IMG/VR virus record: IMGVR_UViG_3300005526_000035
Span: 1-21,302 of that record
Reading direction: 5' to 3' (one strand)
Length of the DNA: 21,302 bases
From: a virus
Shown here: piece after piece, positions 11,749 through 19,814 of the stretch
Position numbering within the stretch: position 1 is the stretch's first letter
Layout: each line of letters begins with the position of its first letter
Translations under genes and position numbers: made by a program
Notes under the pieces: generated by a model
Told to the model about the DNA's origin: nothing
The model's input: only the letters and a program-made list of their open reading frames with translations
The model's database searches: none

Positions 11749-13842
11749 ATGGCCGGGCCGTCGGTAGTCGTACGCGTACTGGGCGACCTGAAAGGCCTCT
11801 CGTCGGCCGTCGACACCGCCGCGAGCAAGGGCGCCGGCGCCGCGTCGAAACTACGGTCGGCGTTTAGCGGCACGCTCGGCGCGCTGAATCAGTCAGGCGT
11901 ACTCGGCCCGTTCGCTGGTGCGCTCGCCGGCGTCGATACCGCAATGTCGCAGGTCGGCGAGCACGGCAAAAAAACCGGCGCCGTAATGATGGGCGTCGGC
12001 GGCACGATGGCCGGCGTCGGCGTCGCGCTGTCGGCGCTGGGCGACAAAGAGAAAGTGTCACACTCGCAGCTCCAGCAGGCGATAACGAACACTGGGAAAA
12101 GCTACGACGACTACGCGGAACATATCGAGGCCGCCGCGAAACATAACGAACGTTTCGGGTACACGACACACCAGACCGACGACGCGCTACGGATACTGAC
12201 GCAGGCGACCGGCGACCCGAAAAAGGCGCTCGACCTGCTCGGTACGGCGACCGACCTCGCCGCCGCGAAACACGTCGACCTTACGACGGCCGCGACGCAA
12301 ATGGGCCGCGCGTACAACGGCGCCGGCAAAATCCTAAAAGAATTCCATATCACCGCGGCGCCGAAAGCGGCGGCGGCGACTAAGGCGCTCGCGTCGGCGA
12401 CGAAAGCGGCGACGAGCGCCGACGAGCACGCGAAAACGGCACGGCAAAAACTCGCCGATTTCCTAGAGGTTTACAACAGCAAAACGAAACATACGATCGC
12501 CGACCAGCAGCACCTACGCGACGCGATCAAAAACGTCGCCGACAAAAACGAGGCGGCGCGCCTCGCGCACGTCAAGCTCGCCGGCGCGCAAGACCTCGTA
12601 CGCAAGGCGAGCAAGGGCCAACAGGCGAACATGGAACAGCTCGCGCGCGCCGTACATGGGCAGGCCGAAAAGGCCGCCGATAGTTTTAGCGGCAAGCTGA
12701 AAGCGATGCGCGCGCACGTCGAGGACGTCGCCGCCGGTATCGGCCAAAAATTCGGGCCGGCGTTGACTATCGGCGGTACCGCAATGGCCGGCCTCGGCGG
12801 CGCGATCACCGCGACGCAAGGGATCTTGTCGGCGTTCCGTGGCGCGCAGGTCGCGAGTACCGGCGCAACTGAGGCGATGACGGTCGCTGAGGACGGCGCC
12901 GCCGTGTCGAGCTGGGCGATGCTCGGGCCGATCCTGCTCGTAATCGGCGCGATAGCTGCGCTCGTGCTCGCCGGCTACGTGATTTACCGCAACTGGAAAA
13001 CGATCTGGAAAGCGATGCACGTCGCCGTACGCGTCGTATGGGACTGGATAAAACACAACTGGCCGATGCTGCTCGCAATCCTGCTCGGGCCTATCGGTAT
13101 CGCCGCGATGCTCATCGCGAAAAACTGGGATCGGATCAAGGCCGGCGTCGCTGCCGCGTGGAATTGGATACGCGAACACTGGCCGCTGCTGCTCGCGATC
13201 TTGACCGGGCCGGTAGGCGCGGCCGTGCTCGTGATCGTTTCGAATTGGGATCGGATCAAAGGCGCGATCCGCGCGGTATGGGACTGGATACGAACCGCGT
13301 TCGGCCAGGTGTACGAGTGGCTTACGCTGCCGTTCCGTCGGGCCGGCGACGCGATACGTTCCGCGTTCGGCGCCGTGTACGACTGGATACGCGGGCTACC
13401 GCGCCGTATCGGCGACGTGTTCGGTCGCGTGCAGTCGTTACTCGCGTCGCCGTTCCAAAACGCCGCGAACACTATCCAGCGCCTCGCCGACTCGATCGTC
13501 GGTTTCATTACCGGGATACCGGGCCGTATCGCCGGCGCGCTCGGGAAAATCGGGTCTGGTATCAAGGGCGCGCTGTCGCACGTACCCGGCGCGAGCATCA
13601 TCGGGCTACAGACCGGCGGCTACATCACGCGCGAGGGCCTGGCCTACCTACACGCCGGCGAGACAGTCGTACCGAAACTGCCGTCGTCGCATTCTGCGAC
13701 GGCGTCGGCGGCGGCGACGCCTACGACGCTCGGCCGTGCGGCGCCGTCGGTCTGGATCGAGCACGCGACATTCGCCGAAACGCTCGACGTCGATACGTTC
13801 CTGCGCCGTGCCGCGTGGGCTGTGCAGAGGGAACGTATCTAG
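11749..13842 (+). CDS. Tape measure protein
   Basis: At 697 residues it is the longest protein in the window and follows the chaperones, as expected. It has Gly/Ala-rich hydrophobic segments near 75-95, a long helical, Lys/Ala-rich middle (about 100-330), and membrane-spanning candidates around 393-414. It then has three related units of about 40 residues, each ending in a W-D-W-I-type motif (VVWDWIKHNWPMLLAILLGP; NWDRIK; AAWNWIREHWPLLLAILTGP; NWDRIK; RAVWDWIRTAFG). The C-terminal part has LQTGGYITREGLAYLHAGE, a segment common to actinophage tape measures. It sets tail length and helps DNA pass the membrane; by the usual 1.5 angstrom per residue a tail near 100 nm is expected. Confidence 0.93.
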   Translation: MAGPSVVVRVLGDLKGLSSAVDTAASKGAGAASKLRSAFSGTLGALNQSGVLGPFAGALAGVDTAMSQVGEHGKKTGAVMMGVGGTMAGVGVALSALGDKEKVSHSQLQQAITNTGKSYDDYAEHIEAAAKHNERFGYTTHQTDDALRILTQATGDPKKALDLLGTATDLAAAKHVDLTTAATQMGRAYNGAGKILKEFHITAAPKAAAATKALASATKAATSADEHAKTARQKLADFLEVYNSKTKHTIADQQHLRDAIKNVADKNEAARLAHVKLAGAQDLVRKASKGQQANMEQLARAVHGQAEKAADSFSGKLKAMRAHVEDVAAGIGQKFGPALTIGGTAMAGLGGAITATQGILSAFRGAQVASTGATEAMTVAEDGAAVSSWAMLGPILLVIGAIAALVLAGYVIYRNWKTIWKAMHVAVRVVWDWIKHNWPMLLAILLGPIGIAAMLIAKNWDRIKAGVAAAWNWIREHWPLLLAILTGPVGAAVLVIVSNWDRIKGAIRAVWDWIRTAFGQVYEWLTLPFRRAGDAIRSAFGAVYDWIRGLPRRIGDVFGRVQSLLASPFQNAANTIQRLADSIVGFITGIPGRIAGALGKIGSGIKGALSHVPGASIIGLQTGGYITREGLAYLHAGETVVPKLPSSHSATASAAATPTTLGRAAPSVWIEHATFAETLDVDTFLRRAAWAVQRERI

Positions 13843-14744
13843 TGGTCTGCGTACGGCGCGCCTGGCTTACCCTCGACGGCGATACCGTCGAGCTGCACGA
13901 CGAGGCCGCCGGCTATTTCGTTACCGAACTCGACCTCGGATCACCTGACGTGCGCGAGGTAACGAACGGCCGACCAGACCGGCACGGCCTCGACGACCGT
14001 ACGGCGCTGTTCGGTGGCCGTGTCGTATCGGTATCGATTAGTGCGCTGGTCGGCGCCGGCGCTGTGCTCGACGAGGTCGCCGCAATGTTCGCGCCGTACA
14101 TGCTGCCGGGCGTACGGCCGACACTCCACTACGTGCTCGACCGGCCGGGCCTACCCGAACGTACGCTCGTCGTACGTGCGCAGACGTACGCGTACAAGGT
14201 CGACGACGCCTACCAGCGCGACGTACAGCTCGCCTGGGTAGCTGCCGACCCGGTCGCGCGCGACCCGGCCGCGACGACGGCGACCGCCTGGGCTGGTGCG
14301 AGCAGCGCCGTCGCCGGCCGTTCGTACGACCTCGTATTCGACCGCGTGTACCCGGCCGGCAGCTCGGCGCCGGCGCCGGCCGTGATCGTTTCACCCGGCG
14401 ACGTCGACGTACTGCCGGTAATCCGAATCTATGGGCCGATCACAGAGGCGAGCGTACGATTCTCTGACGGCGCCGACCCGGTCGGTAACGGCAGCGTCGG
14501 CCTCGTCGCCTCGTACGTGATACCGGCCGGCGCGTACGTCGAGGTCGACTGCGACGCACGTACCGCGTACCTGAACGGGAACCGGCAGCAGTCGGTACTT
14601 ACGTCGCTCGACTGGCTCGAAATATCGGCGAACGGCTGGCCGACGATACCGGCACGTCGGCCGACGACAATGTCGGTAACCGGCAGCTCGACGACGAGCG
14701 CGACGCAGGCCGTCGCAACCTGGAATACCGGGTACCTCTCGTGA
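13842..14744 (+). CDS. Distal tail protein (Dit-like minor tail protein)
   Basis: GTG at 13842 shares one base with the tape measure stop and has AGAGGGA upstream. The same frame is open far upstream, but that part lies under the tape measure gene and reads as Arg-rich nonsense. The 300-residue product has beta-rich SPDVREVTNGRPDRHG, ALFGGRVVSVSISALVG, a helix LDEVAAMFAPYMLPG, TLHYVLDRPGLPERTLVVRAQ and YQRDVQLAWVAADPV, the N-terminal domain of siphovirus distal tail proteins. The C-terminal half (from about 200) is a second beta-sandwich with SFDG-like strands and a TAYLNGNRQQ segment. It forms the ring at the tail tip. Confidence 0.8.
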   Translation: MVCVRRAWLTLDGDTVELHDEAAGYFVTELDLGSPDVREVTNGRPDRHGLDDRTALFGGRVVSVSISALVGAGAVLDEVAAMFAPYMLPGVRPTLHYVLDRPGLPERTLVVRAQTYAYKVDDAYQRDVQLAWVAADPVARDPAATTATAWAGASSAVAGRSYDLVFDRVYPAGSSAPAPAVIVSPGDVDVLPVIRIYGPITEASVRFSDGADPVGNGSVGLVASYVIPAGAYVEVDCDARTAYLNGNRQQSVLTSLDWLEISANGWPTIPARRPTTMSVTGSSTTSATQAVATWNTGYLS

Positions 14745-16090
14745 GCGCGACGCTGCACGACGTCGTCGTACCGCTCGCCGGCGCGCTCGACGACTACGCG
14801 CCGTACCCGGTACCGGCCGGCCGTGGCCGATGGCGCCTCACGCTGCACAGCCGCGTATTCGTCGGCGGCGGCTACGGCACGGCCGGCAGCCCGTGGCCGT
14901 CGACACTGTTAGCGGTACTGACGTCGGCGCGCAGCCGACGTATCGAGGTCGAGCTGAACAAGGGCGCGACGCTTACGTTTACGGTCGACGGCCGCGACCC
15001 GCTCGCCGGCGCGCTGCGCGAGCTGCAGGTCGACGTTATGGCTTGGCGCTGGGATGACTGGACCGGCCGCGACGTATGCGTCGGCCGGTTCGTACTGGAT
15101 CACAGCGAGGATCAGATCAGCGAGCAGTCGCACGTCGTGACGTTCGGCGCGCATGATTACCTCGCGATGCTCGAACGGCGGCTACTGACCGGCACGGCCG
15201 CGCTGTCGGTAACGCAGCTCGACCAGGACTCGATCGTAGAACAGCTCGTACGCGACTACGGCGTAAACGCGCGGACGGTACCGGGCGTATCGTTCCTACC
15301 TGGGAGCTGGTTACCGCTGTACGTCGTCGACGTCGACCCGGCCGGCGCGCCGCGCGCACGCTCGGGCCGGCTGCGCGACCGTGTCTACCAGCCGGGCGCG
15401 CAGATATCGGCGCTCGTCGATGACCTCGCGCACGTCGTAAACGGCTACGACTACGACGTGCTGCCGGCACCAGAGGCGAGCGCGCTACTGACCGGCCCGA
15501 CGGCCGGCCCGTTACCAGCGAACGTCGACGCGCTGCGGCTGTTCTACCCGTCGCAGGGCGTCGTACGTTCCGACGTCGCGCTCGTATACGGCGGAAACGT
15601 CGCGAGCCTCACGCGCACGGTATCGAGCGCCGACTACGCGAACCGGGTATGGGCCGTCGGTAACAAGGCGTCGAGCGACCCGCTCGCGCCGCAGCGTTAC
15701 GCCGACCAGTCGACGTCGACGGCGTCGGCGCCGCCGGCTGGACTATGGGCCGACGTACTGAGCGCGCCTGACGTATCCGACCAGTCGACCCTAAACGAGC
15801 AGACCGCCGGGCTGCTCGCGTTCGAGAGCGCGCTAACGCCGTCGTACACGCTGCAGCTACGGCCGGCGTCGTACCGGGCCGGGTACCCGAACCTGGGCGA
15901 CGTCGTCGGCCTCGTCGTACAGTCGGGCCGCCTCGACGTGCGAGAGGATTTACGCGTAGTCGGGATCTCATACGACGTCGGCGACGACGGCGAGGAGGAC
16001 GTCGGCCTTACGGTCGGCCGGGCGCCGACGACGTTAGGCGCGATATTTCGCGATACCCGGCGTACGCTCGACGCACTAAACCGAAAGTAG
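14741..16090 (+). CDS. Tail protein of the ReqiPepy6 Gp37-like type (tail-tip hub)
   Basis: GTG overlaps the preceding stop as GTGA. The 449-residue product has RRIEVELNKGATLTFTVDGRD, LQVDVMAWRWDDW, VGRFVLDHSEDQISEQSHVVTFGAHDYLAMLERRLL and later SADYANRVWAVGN and GYPNLGDVVGLVVQSG. These match the family named for Rhodococcus phage ReqiPepy6 Gp37, which forms the hub below the distal tail ring. It may also help penetration of the cell wall, though I see no lysin or peptidase motif inside it. Position after the Dit-like gene agrees. Confidence 0.78.
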   Translation: MSATLHDVVVPLAGALDDYAPYPVPAGRGRWRLTLHSRVFVGGGYGTAGSPWPSTLLAVLTSARSRRIEVELNKGATLTFTVDGRDPLAGALRELQVDVMAWRWDDWTGRDVCVGRFVLDHSEDQISEQSHVVTFGAHDYLAMLERRLLTGTAALSVTQLDQDSIVEQLVRDYGVNARTVPGVSFLPGSWLPLYVVDVDPAGAPRARSGRLRDRVYQPGAQISALVDDLAHVVNGYDYDVLPAPEASALLTGPTAGPLPANVDALRLFYPSQGVVRSDVALVYGGNVASLTRTVSSADYANRVWAVGNKASSDPLAPQRYADQSTSTASAPPAGLWADVLSAPDVSDQSTLNEQTAGLLAFESALTPSYTLQLRPASYRAGYPNLGDVVGLVVQSGRLDVREDLRVVGISYDVGDDGEEDVGLTVGRAPTTLGAIFRDTRRTLDALNRK

Positions 16091-16095
16091 GAGCT

Positions 16096-16983
16096 GTGAC
16101 TAGGTTCGCGCCGCTGTGGATACAGGCCTCGAACTACCCGGCCGGCGTCGACCGGCGGCTGCTCGGCGCGCTGTGGCCGCAGCCGGCCGTATCGGGTATG
16201 GCCGTTACGCCGGCGTCGGCGATGACTGTGAACATTGCGCCTGGGCAGGCTGCGATACCCGCCGCGAACGGTACCGGCGCCGTGCTCTGCACGAGCGACG
16301 CTATCGAGCAGGTGACGCTCGCGACGGCGCCGGCGTCGGGCCAGAACCGGTACGACCTCGTCGTCGCGCAGGCGCGCGGTAACGACCTCGACGGCGGCGC
16401 GAATAACGACTGGCTATTCGCCGCTGTGACTGGCAGCGCCGCCGCGAGCCCGGCGGTACCGGCAGTACCGGCCGGCGCCGTCGCCGTCGCACGCGTGTAC
16501 GTACCCGGCGCGAGCGTTACCGTGACCGCGCCGAACATTCTCGACGTACGGCCGGGCCGAACGAACCAGCCCTGGTCGACGAGCTGGGGCGTCGTCGGCT
16601 ACGTAAAAAACAGCTCGACGTCAGGGCCGATAACGACGGTCGAAACCGACGTTACGGGCCTAAGCGTTACCTGGCTCGCGCTGTCGGGCCGCCGGTATCG
16701 CACGTCGGTAAAAGTGTCGGTATCGAGCACGGTCGTAAACGACGTCGCGCAGGTTCGCATTACCGACGACGCGAACGTCATGCTGGAGCTGCGGCGCGTG
16801 CAGCTCGTGACTGCCGGCGCCTGGACCGTCGCGACCTGGCTGTGCGTCGGCCAGGCCGGCGCGACCGCCGGCCTACTGACGCATAAGGCCCGATTCGTAC
16901 GCGACGCCGGCGGTACCGGAAATATCTCGGTACTTGCGTCGCCGAATAACGAAATAACGGTCGAGGATATCGGCCCGGCGTAG
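16096..16983 (+). CDS. Minor tail protein, fibre/receptor-binding type
   Basis: AGGAG at 16089 supports the GTG at 16096. The 295-residue product begins with ASNYPAGVDRRLLGALWP and SGMAVTPASAMTVNIAPGQAAIP. It continues with a helix-free beta segment, including QNRYDLVVAQARGNDL and VPAGAVAVARVYV; this part is found in tail fibre N-terminal modules of actinophages. From about 165 (WSTSWGVVGYVKNSSTS) to the end it is a beta-sandwich-like domain (ITTVETDVTGLSVTWLALSG...RYRTSVKVSV), which may be the host-binding head. It is the last structural gene before lysis. Confidence 0.7.
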   Translation: MTRFAPLWIQASNYPAGVDRRLLGALWPQPAVSGMAVTPASAMTVNIAPGQAAIPAANGTGAVLCTSDAIEQVTLATAPASGQNRYDLVVAQARGNDLDGGANNDWLFAAVTGSAAASPAVPAVPAGAVAVARVYVPGASVTVTAPNILDVRPGRTNQPWSTSWGVVGYVKNSSTSGPITTVETDVTGLSVTWLALSGRRYRTSVKVSVSSTVVNDVAQVRITDDANVMLELRRVQLVTAGAWTVATWLCVGQAGATAGLLTHKARFVRDAGGTGNISVLASPNNEITVEDIGPA

Positions 16984-16995
16984 GAGGTAGCAGCT

Positions 16996-17160
16996 ATGAC
17001 ACCGAACGAACCGAACGAGCACGACGACGAGCGCCGGCGCGAGCCCGACGAGCACGAGCAGGCCGTCGAGCCCGTCGTTACCGACGACGACGTCGAGCCC
17101 GTCGACGAGCGCGGCCCGGTCGACGCAAGGCCCGACGACGTCGGCGAGCCCGGTATCTAA
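16996..17160 (+). CDS. 54-residue acidic protein in lysis block
   Basis: A full AGGAGGT (16982-16988) lies 7 nt ahead of the ATG, among the best ribosome sites in the window. The stop TAA overlaps the ATG of the endolysin. About two in five residues are Asp or Glu (HDDERRREPDEHEQAVEP, VTDDDVEPVDERG) and it lacks hydrophobic core residues, so it is probably disordered. It is too short for most gene callers. Function unknown; it may couple translation into the endolysin gene, or mask it, or be a virion or lysis accessory. Confidence 0.7.
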   Translation: MTPNEPNEHDDERRREPDEHEQAVEPVVTDDDVEPVDERGPVDARPDDVGEPGI

Positions 17161-17915
17161 TGCCGGCCGTCGACCTCGTGACAATCCATCACGAGGGCTC
17201 GTTAGCGAACGGCGGCGCGCCGTCCGACGACGTCGCCCGGTTCGAGCACGGCGGCTACTGCTGCGGCCTGGGCGAGACACTGTTCGAGCGCTGGCGCGCG
17301 CCGGCCGAAAACTACGCGACGCTCAATTACAACGGCGAGGACTGGACACCGTGTTTTAGCGGCGACCACCACACCGGCAGCCGGCTACGCGATGCTGATA
17401 TCGACCTGCTACACGCCGCGTACCTCGACGCGTACGCGCGCGGCGAGGTCACCGCCGACCCGCTCGTACGCGCGCACCGGAACAGTCCAGGTAGCGCGAC
17501 CGCGTGCCCTGGCGATTACGTCATCGAACGATGGGCCGATATCGAGGCCGCGTGTCGGCCCGGCCCGTTACCGCCGCCGGCGCCGACCGACGAACCGGCA
17601 CCACCTGGAAAGGCTGACCGCATGATTGTCAATATCAACGCGCCGCGCGCTGCTGCGAACGAACAGCCGTACGCGTACCTCGATACGACCGCGCGCTGCG
17701 TCTGGTCGTTCTACGGGCTGCGTATTCGCTGGGATGGCGGTAGCGGCGGCGACTCGCCGCTCGTCGGCGAGCACGACCCGCGCTCGTTCGGCGTACCCGG
17801 TACGGCGCCGCTGCTCGGCTGGGCTGAGCTGAGCCGTAACGCCGACGGGAGCGAGCGCCGTATCTGCGCGTACGGCGTACAGGGCGCGCAATACACCGGC
17901 ACCGCGCACGCCTAA
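17160..17915 (+). CDS. Endolysin: N-acetylmuramoyl-L-alanine amidase (PGRP/Amidase_2)
   Basis: The N-terminal domain (about 1-135) has the amidase zinc ligands: His 10 in VTIHHEGS, His 106 in VRAHRN and Cys 116 in TACPGDYV. Tyr/His residues in NYNGEDWTPCFSGDHHTG line the active site. It cuts between muramic acid and L-alanine in peptidoglycan. A Pro-rich linker (PLPPPAPTDEPAPPG) follows at about 137-152, then an unrecognised C-terminal domain (155-251, MIVNINAPRAAANEQPYAYL to the end), probably for cell-wall binding. An in-frame ATG with GGAAAGG at the domain junction suggests a separate C-terminal product. The holin gene follows after 5 nt. Confidence 0.9.
   Translation: MPAVDLVTIHHEGSLANGGAPSDDVARFEHGGYCCGLGETLFERWRAPAENYATLNYNGEDWTPCFSGDHHTGSRLRDADIDLLHAAYLDAYARGEVTADPLVRAHRNSPGSATACPGDYVIERWADIEAACRPGPLPPPAPTDEPAPPGKADRMIVNINAPRAAANEQPYAYLDTTARCVWSFYGLRIRWDGGSGGDSPLVGEHDPRSFGVPGTAPLLGWAELSRNADGSERRICAYGVQGAQYTGTAHA
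17607..17624 (+). promoter_or_regulatory. Internal ribosome site and start inside endolysin
   Basis: GGAAAGG (17607-17613) lies 8 nt ahead of an in-frame ATG at 17622 (codon 155), exactly after the Pro-rich linker. It would give a 97-residue C-terminal-domain product. Secondary starts of this kind are known in several phage endolysins, where the short form assembles with the full enzyme. Confidence 0.5.
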
Positions 17916-17920
17916 CGCGT

Positions 17921-18181
17921 ATGGCCGGCCGCGACCGTGTCGCGCTCGCGCTCGCCGTCGGCCTCGCGCTCGGGATAGTGATTATCTGCACGGCCGTCGC
18001 GATAAACGCCGTACAGCACGCCGAACCTCTGAGCGATAATGCGACGCAGGTACTTACGGCGGCGTTCGCTGGGATTGTCGGCGCGCTCGGTGCGTACCTG
18101 GGATTTCGGGCCGGCGACGCGCACGGCCGCCGCCGGCAGGCCGACGAGGTCGAGCCCGACGAGCCCGACGCCGGAAACTAA
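17921..18181 (+). CDS. Holin (two membrane spans)
   Basis: The 86-residue product has a first hydrophobic helix (about 8-29, LALAVGLALGIVIICTAVAI) and a second (about 43-62, VLTAAFAGIVGALGAYLGF), then a charged tail (GDAHGRRRQADEVEPDEPD). Length, two spans, a polar charged C-terminus and position after the endolysin fit a class II holin. It would form pores that let the endolysin reach the wall. The ATG is clear; it ends just ahead of a promoter-like TTGACA. Confidence 0.75.
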   Translation: MAGRDRVALALAVGLALGIVIICTAVAINAVQHAEPLSDNATQVLTAAFAGIVGALGAYLGFRAGDAHGRRRQADEVEPDEPDAGN

Positions 18182-18182
18182 C

Positions 18183-18211
18183 TTGACACGGCGCCGTAAA
18201 CATGATTGACT
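18183..18211 (+). promoter_or_regulatory. Sigma-70-type promoter candidate ahead of integration block
   Basis: TTGACA (18183-18188) is a perfect -35 box. At 17 bp lies TTGACT (18206-18211), a weak -10 keeping T1, A4 and T6. A small hairpin follows (GGCGG 18221-18225 with CCGCC 18231-18235) and then GAAAGG ahead of ATG 18251. It would drive the small genes and integrase. Confidence 0.5.
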
Positions 18212-18250
18212 GTGTCTGTGGGCGGAAACGCCGCCTACAGAAAGGTTCCC

Positions 18251-18463
18251 ATGTTCCGCACTATCGAGGCCGCCGCAAAGGTCGCCGCACAGTCGGCCGA
18301 CTACACCAGCAATTGGACGGCCGTACACGAGGACGGCGACGGCTACCGCGTGCAGTCCTACCCGCAAGGCGCGCCGCCGGCCCGTACGTTCGGCGAGCTG
18401 GGTATCGTCGCCTGGTTCGTTCCTGCGCCGGCGCCGGTCGCCGGCGGCGGCTGGGCGTCGTGA
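18251..18463 (+). CDS. Small hypothetical protein (70 aa)
   Basis: ATG at 18251 is 6-7 nt after GAAAGG, and the same frame could start at a TTG at 18206, but that TTG lies in the predicted -10 box. The product reads MFRTIEAAAKVAAQSADYTS, a middle part DGDGYRVQSYPQGAPPARTF, and a Trp/Pro/Gly-rich end. It resembles no family I recognise. The first gene after a promoter and next to an HTH gene and integrase, it may act in the lysogeny decision, but nothing in it shows that. Confidence 0.6.
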   Translation: MFRTIEAAAKVAAQSADYTSNWTAVHEDGDGYRVQSYPQGAPPARTFGELGIVAWFVPAPAPVAGGGWAS

Positions 18464-18621
18464 GCGACCTTGCCGTCGCCGCAGACAAGGCGCGCGACTG
18501 GACTCGCCGCCGCGACGAGCAGATACGCGCCGCCCGTAAGGGCGGCGCGAGTCTGCGCGCGATCGCACGCGAAACGGGCCTCTCGCATACCGCCGTCGCG
18601 AACATCGCAGGCCGGCCGTGA
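18460..18621 (+). CDS. 53-residue helix-turn-helix DNA-binding protein
   Basis: GTG overlaps the preceding stop (GTGA) and the TGA overlaps the integrase GTG. Residues about 19-50 read DEQIRAARKGGASLRAIARE then TGLSHTAVANIAGRP. This is a three-helix HTH of the homeodomain/resolvase C-terminal kind, with ASLRAIARETGLSHTAV as the turn and recognition helix. It is almost all HTH, with only a short basic helix in front. Tiny HTH proteins next to an integrase act as excision factors or regulators. No repressor (CI-like) gene is visible in this window, so it may also control the integration block. Confidence 0.7.
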   Translation: MSDLAVAADKARDWTRRRDEQIRAARKGGASLRAIARETGLSHTAVANIAGRP

Positions 18622-19814
18622 CCGCTCGTAAGGCGCCTGCGACGCCGCCGGGTATTACGCCGCGCTGGTCGGCACGCCGTAACGGCTGGACGTACCTGGT
18701 GCGCTACCGGGCGCCTGACGGCAGCTCACGCGGCAAGACCTGCACAACGCTCGCAGAGGCGAAACGCTACGCGTCGACCTCGACCGCCGACCGGGCGCGC
18801 GGCGACTGGCTCGACCCGGCAAAAGGCCGCCGCGACGTCGACGCCTGGGCCGACGAATACCTACGTACCCTCGGCGGCCTAAAGCCGTCGACCCGACGCC
18901 GGTACGAAAGCGTGCTCGACGCGCACGTACGGCCGGCGCTCGGCGCGCTACCTATCGCTGCCGTCGACCAGGCGACCGTACGCGCGTTCCTCTCGGGCCT
19001 GCGCGACGAGGGCTACAGCCGCGGCACCGTGCATAACGCGCGTACGGCGCTGTCGGGTCTGCTCGGCCTCGCCGCCGACGCCGGCGCCGTACGCTCGAAC
19101 ACCGCGCGCGGCGCTCGTATCGGTAAGGCCGCGCAGGTCGAGCAGGTTTTCTTGACGGCCGCGCAGGTCGAGGTACTGGCCGACGCGATCGAAACACCGC
19201 CGGTACGTAAGCACGGCGAGCACCGAACGGCGACGTACCCGGCGCTCGCGCTCGCCGTACGCGTCGCCGCGTACACCGGGCTACGGGCCGGCGAACTATG
19301 GGCGCTGCGCGTACGTAACGTCGACCTGCTGCGCCGCCGGCTGCACGTCGTCGAGGCCGTCGTCGACGTCGCCGGCAAACAGTCGGTCGGCACGCCGAAA
19401 AACGGCCGGCGTCGTACCGTTCCGCTGCCCGCGCATCTGGTCGACCAGCTCGTTACGCACGTCGCCGGCCTCGACGCCGACGCGCTCGTATTCGCAGCGC
19501 CGCGCGGCGGCATCATGCGACACGGCCGTTTCTATACCGACCTGTACCGGCCGGCCGTCGTACGCGCCGGCCTACCCGCCGCGACCGTGTTTCACAGCCT
19601 GCGGCATACGTGCGCGGCGCTGCTCGCCGCGGCCGGCCTCACCGAACTAGAGGTTATGGCGCAACTAGGTCACGAGGCGCCGGTCGCGACGTACCGGCAC
19701 CTGTTCCCTGGGAACCTCGACCGTGCGGCGGCGGCGCTCGACCGGGCGTACGAGCTGCGCGACGTCGTCGACGCCGACGTGCTCGACCTCACAGCCGCGC
19801 GAGGTCGGCGATGA
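18618..19814 (+). CDS. int: Tyrosine integrase
   Basis: The 398-residue protein has the three expected domains. An N-terminal arm-binding domain (about 13-70, PRWSARRNGWTYLVRYRAPD) is followed by a core-binding SAM-like domain (about 73-165, VDAWADEYLRTLGG to LSGLLGLAAD). The catalytic domain (about 176-375) has Arg 223 in TGLRAGEL, Lys 261 in TPKNGRRRTVPL, His 326 and Arg 329 in HSLRH, His 352 in LGHE and nucleophile Tyr 359 in ATYRHLF. All six catalytic positions are present, so it should be active. It joins phage attP to a host site; the tRNA-Cys-like core is 0.96 kb downstream. GTG start overlaps the HTH gene. Confidence 0.95.
   Translation: MTARKAPATPPGITPRWSARRNGWTYLVRYRAPDGSSRGKTCTTLAEAKRYASTSTADRARGDWLDPAKGRRDVDAWADEYLRTLGGLKPSTRRRYESVLDAHVRPALGALPIAAVDQATVRAFLSGLRDEGYSRGTVHNARTALSGLLGLAADAGAVRSNTARGARIGKAAQVEQVFLTAAQVEVLADAIETPPVRKHGEHRTATYPALALAVRVAAYTGLRAGELWALRVRNVDLLRRRLHVVEAVVDVAGKQSVGTPKNGRRRTVPLPAHLVDQLVTHVAGLDADALVFAAPRGGIMRHGRFYTDLYRPAVVRAGLPAATVFHSLRHTCAALLAAAGLTELEVMAQLGHEAPVATYRHLFPGNLDRAAAALDRAYELRDVVDADVLDLTAARGRR

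Noticed and set aside
13038-13841. Upstream extension of the 14744-ending frame (Arg/Asp-rich)
   Set aside because: It lies fully under the tape measure gene and reads as low-complexity shadow; the real start is the GTG at 13842.
18206-18250. TTG start extending the 18251 gene by 15 codons
   Set aside because: The TTG lies in the predicted -10 box and lacks a ribosome site; ATG 18251 has GAAAGG upstream.
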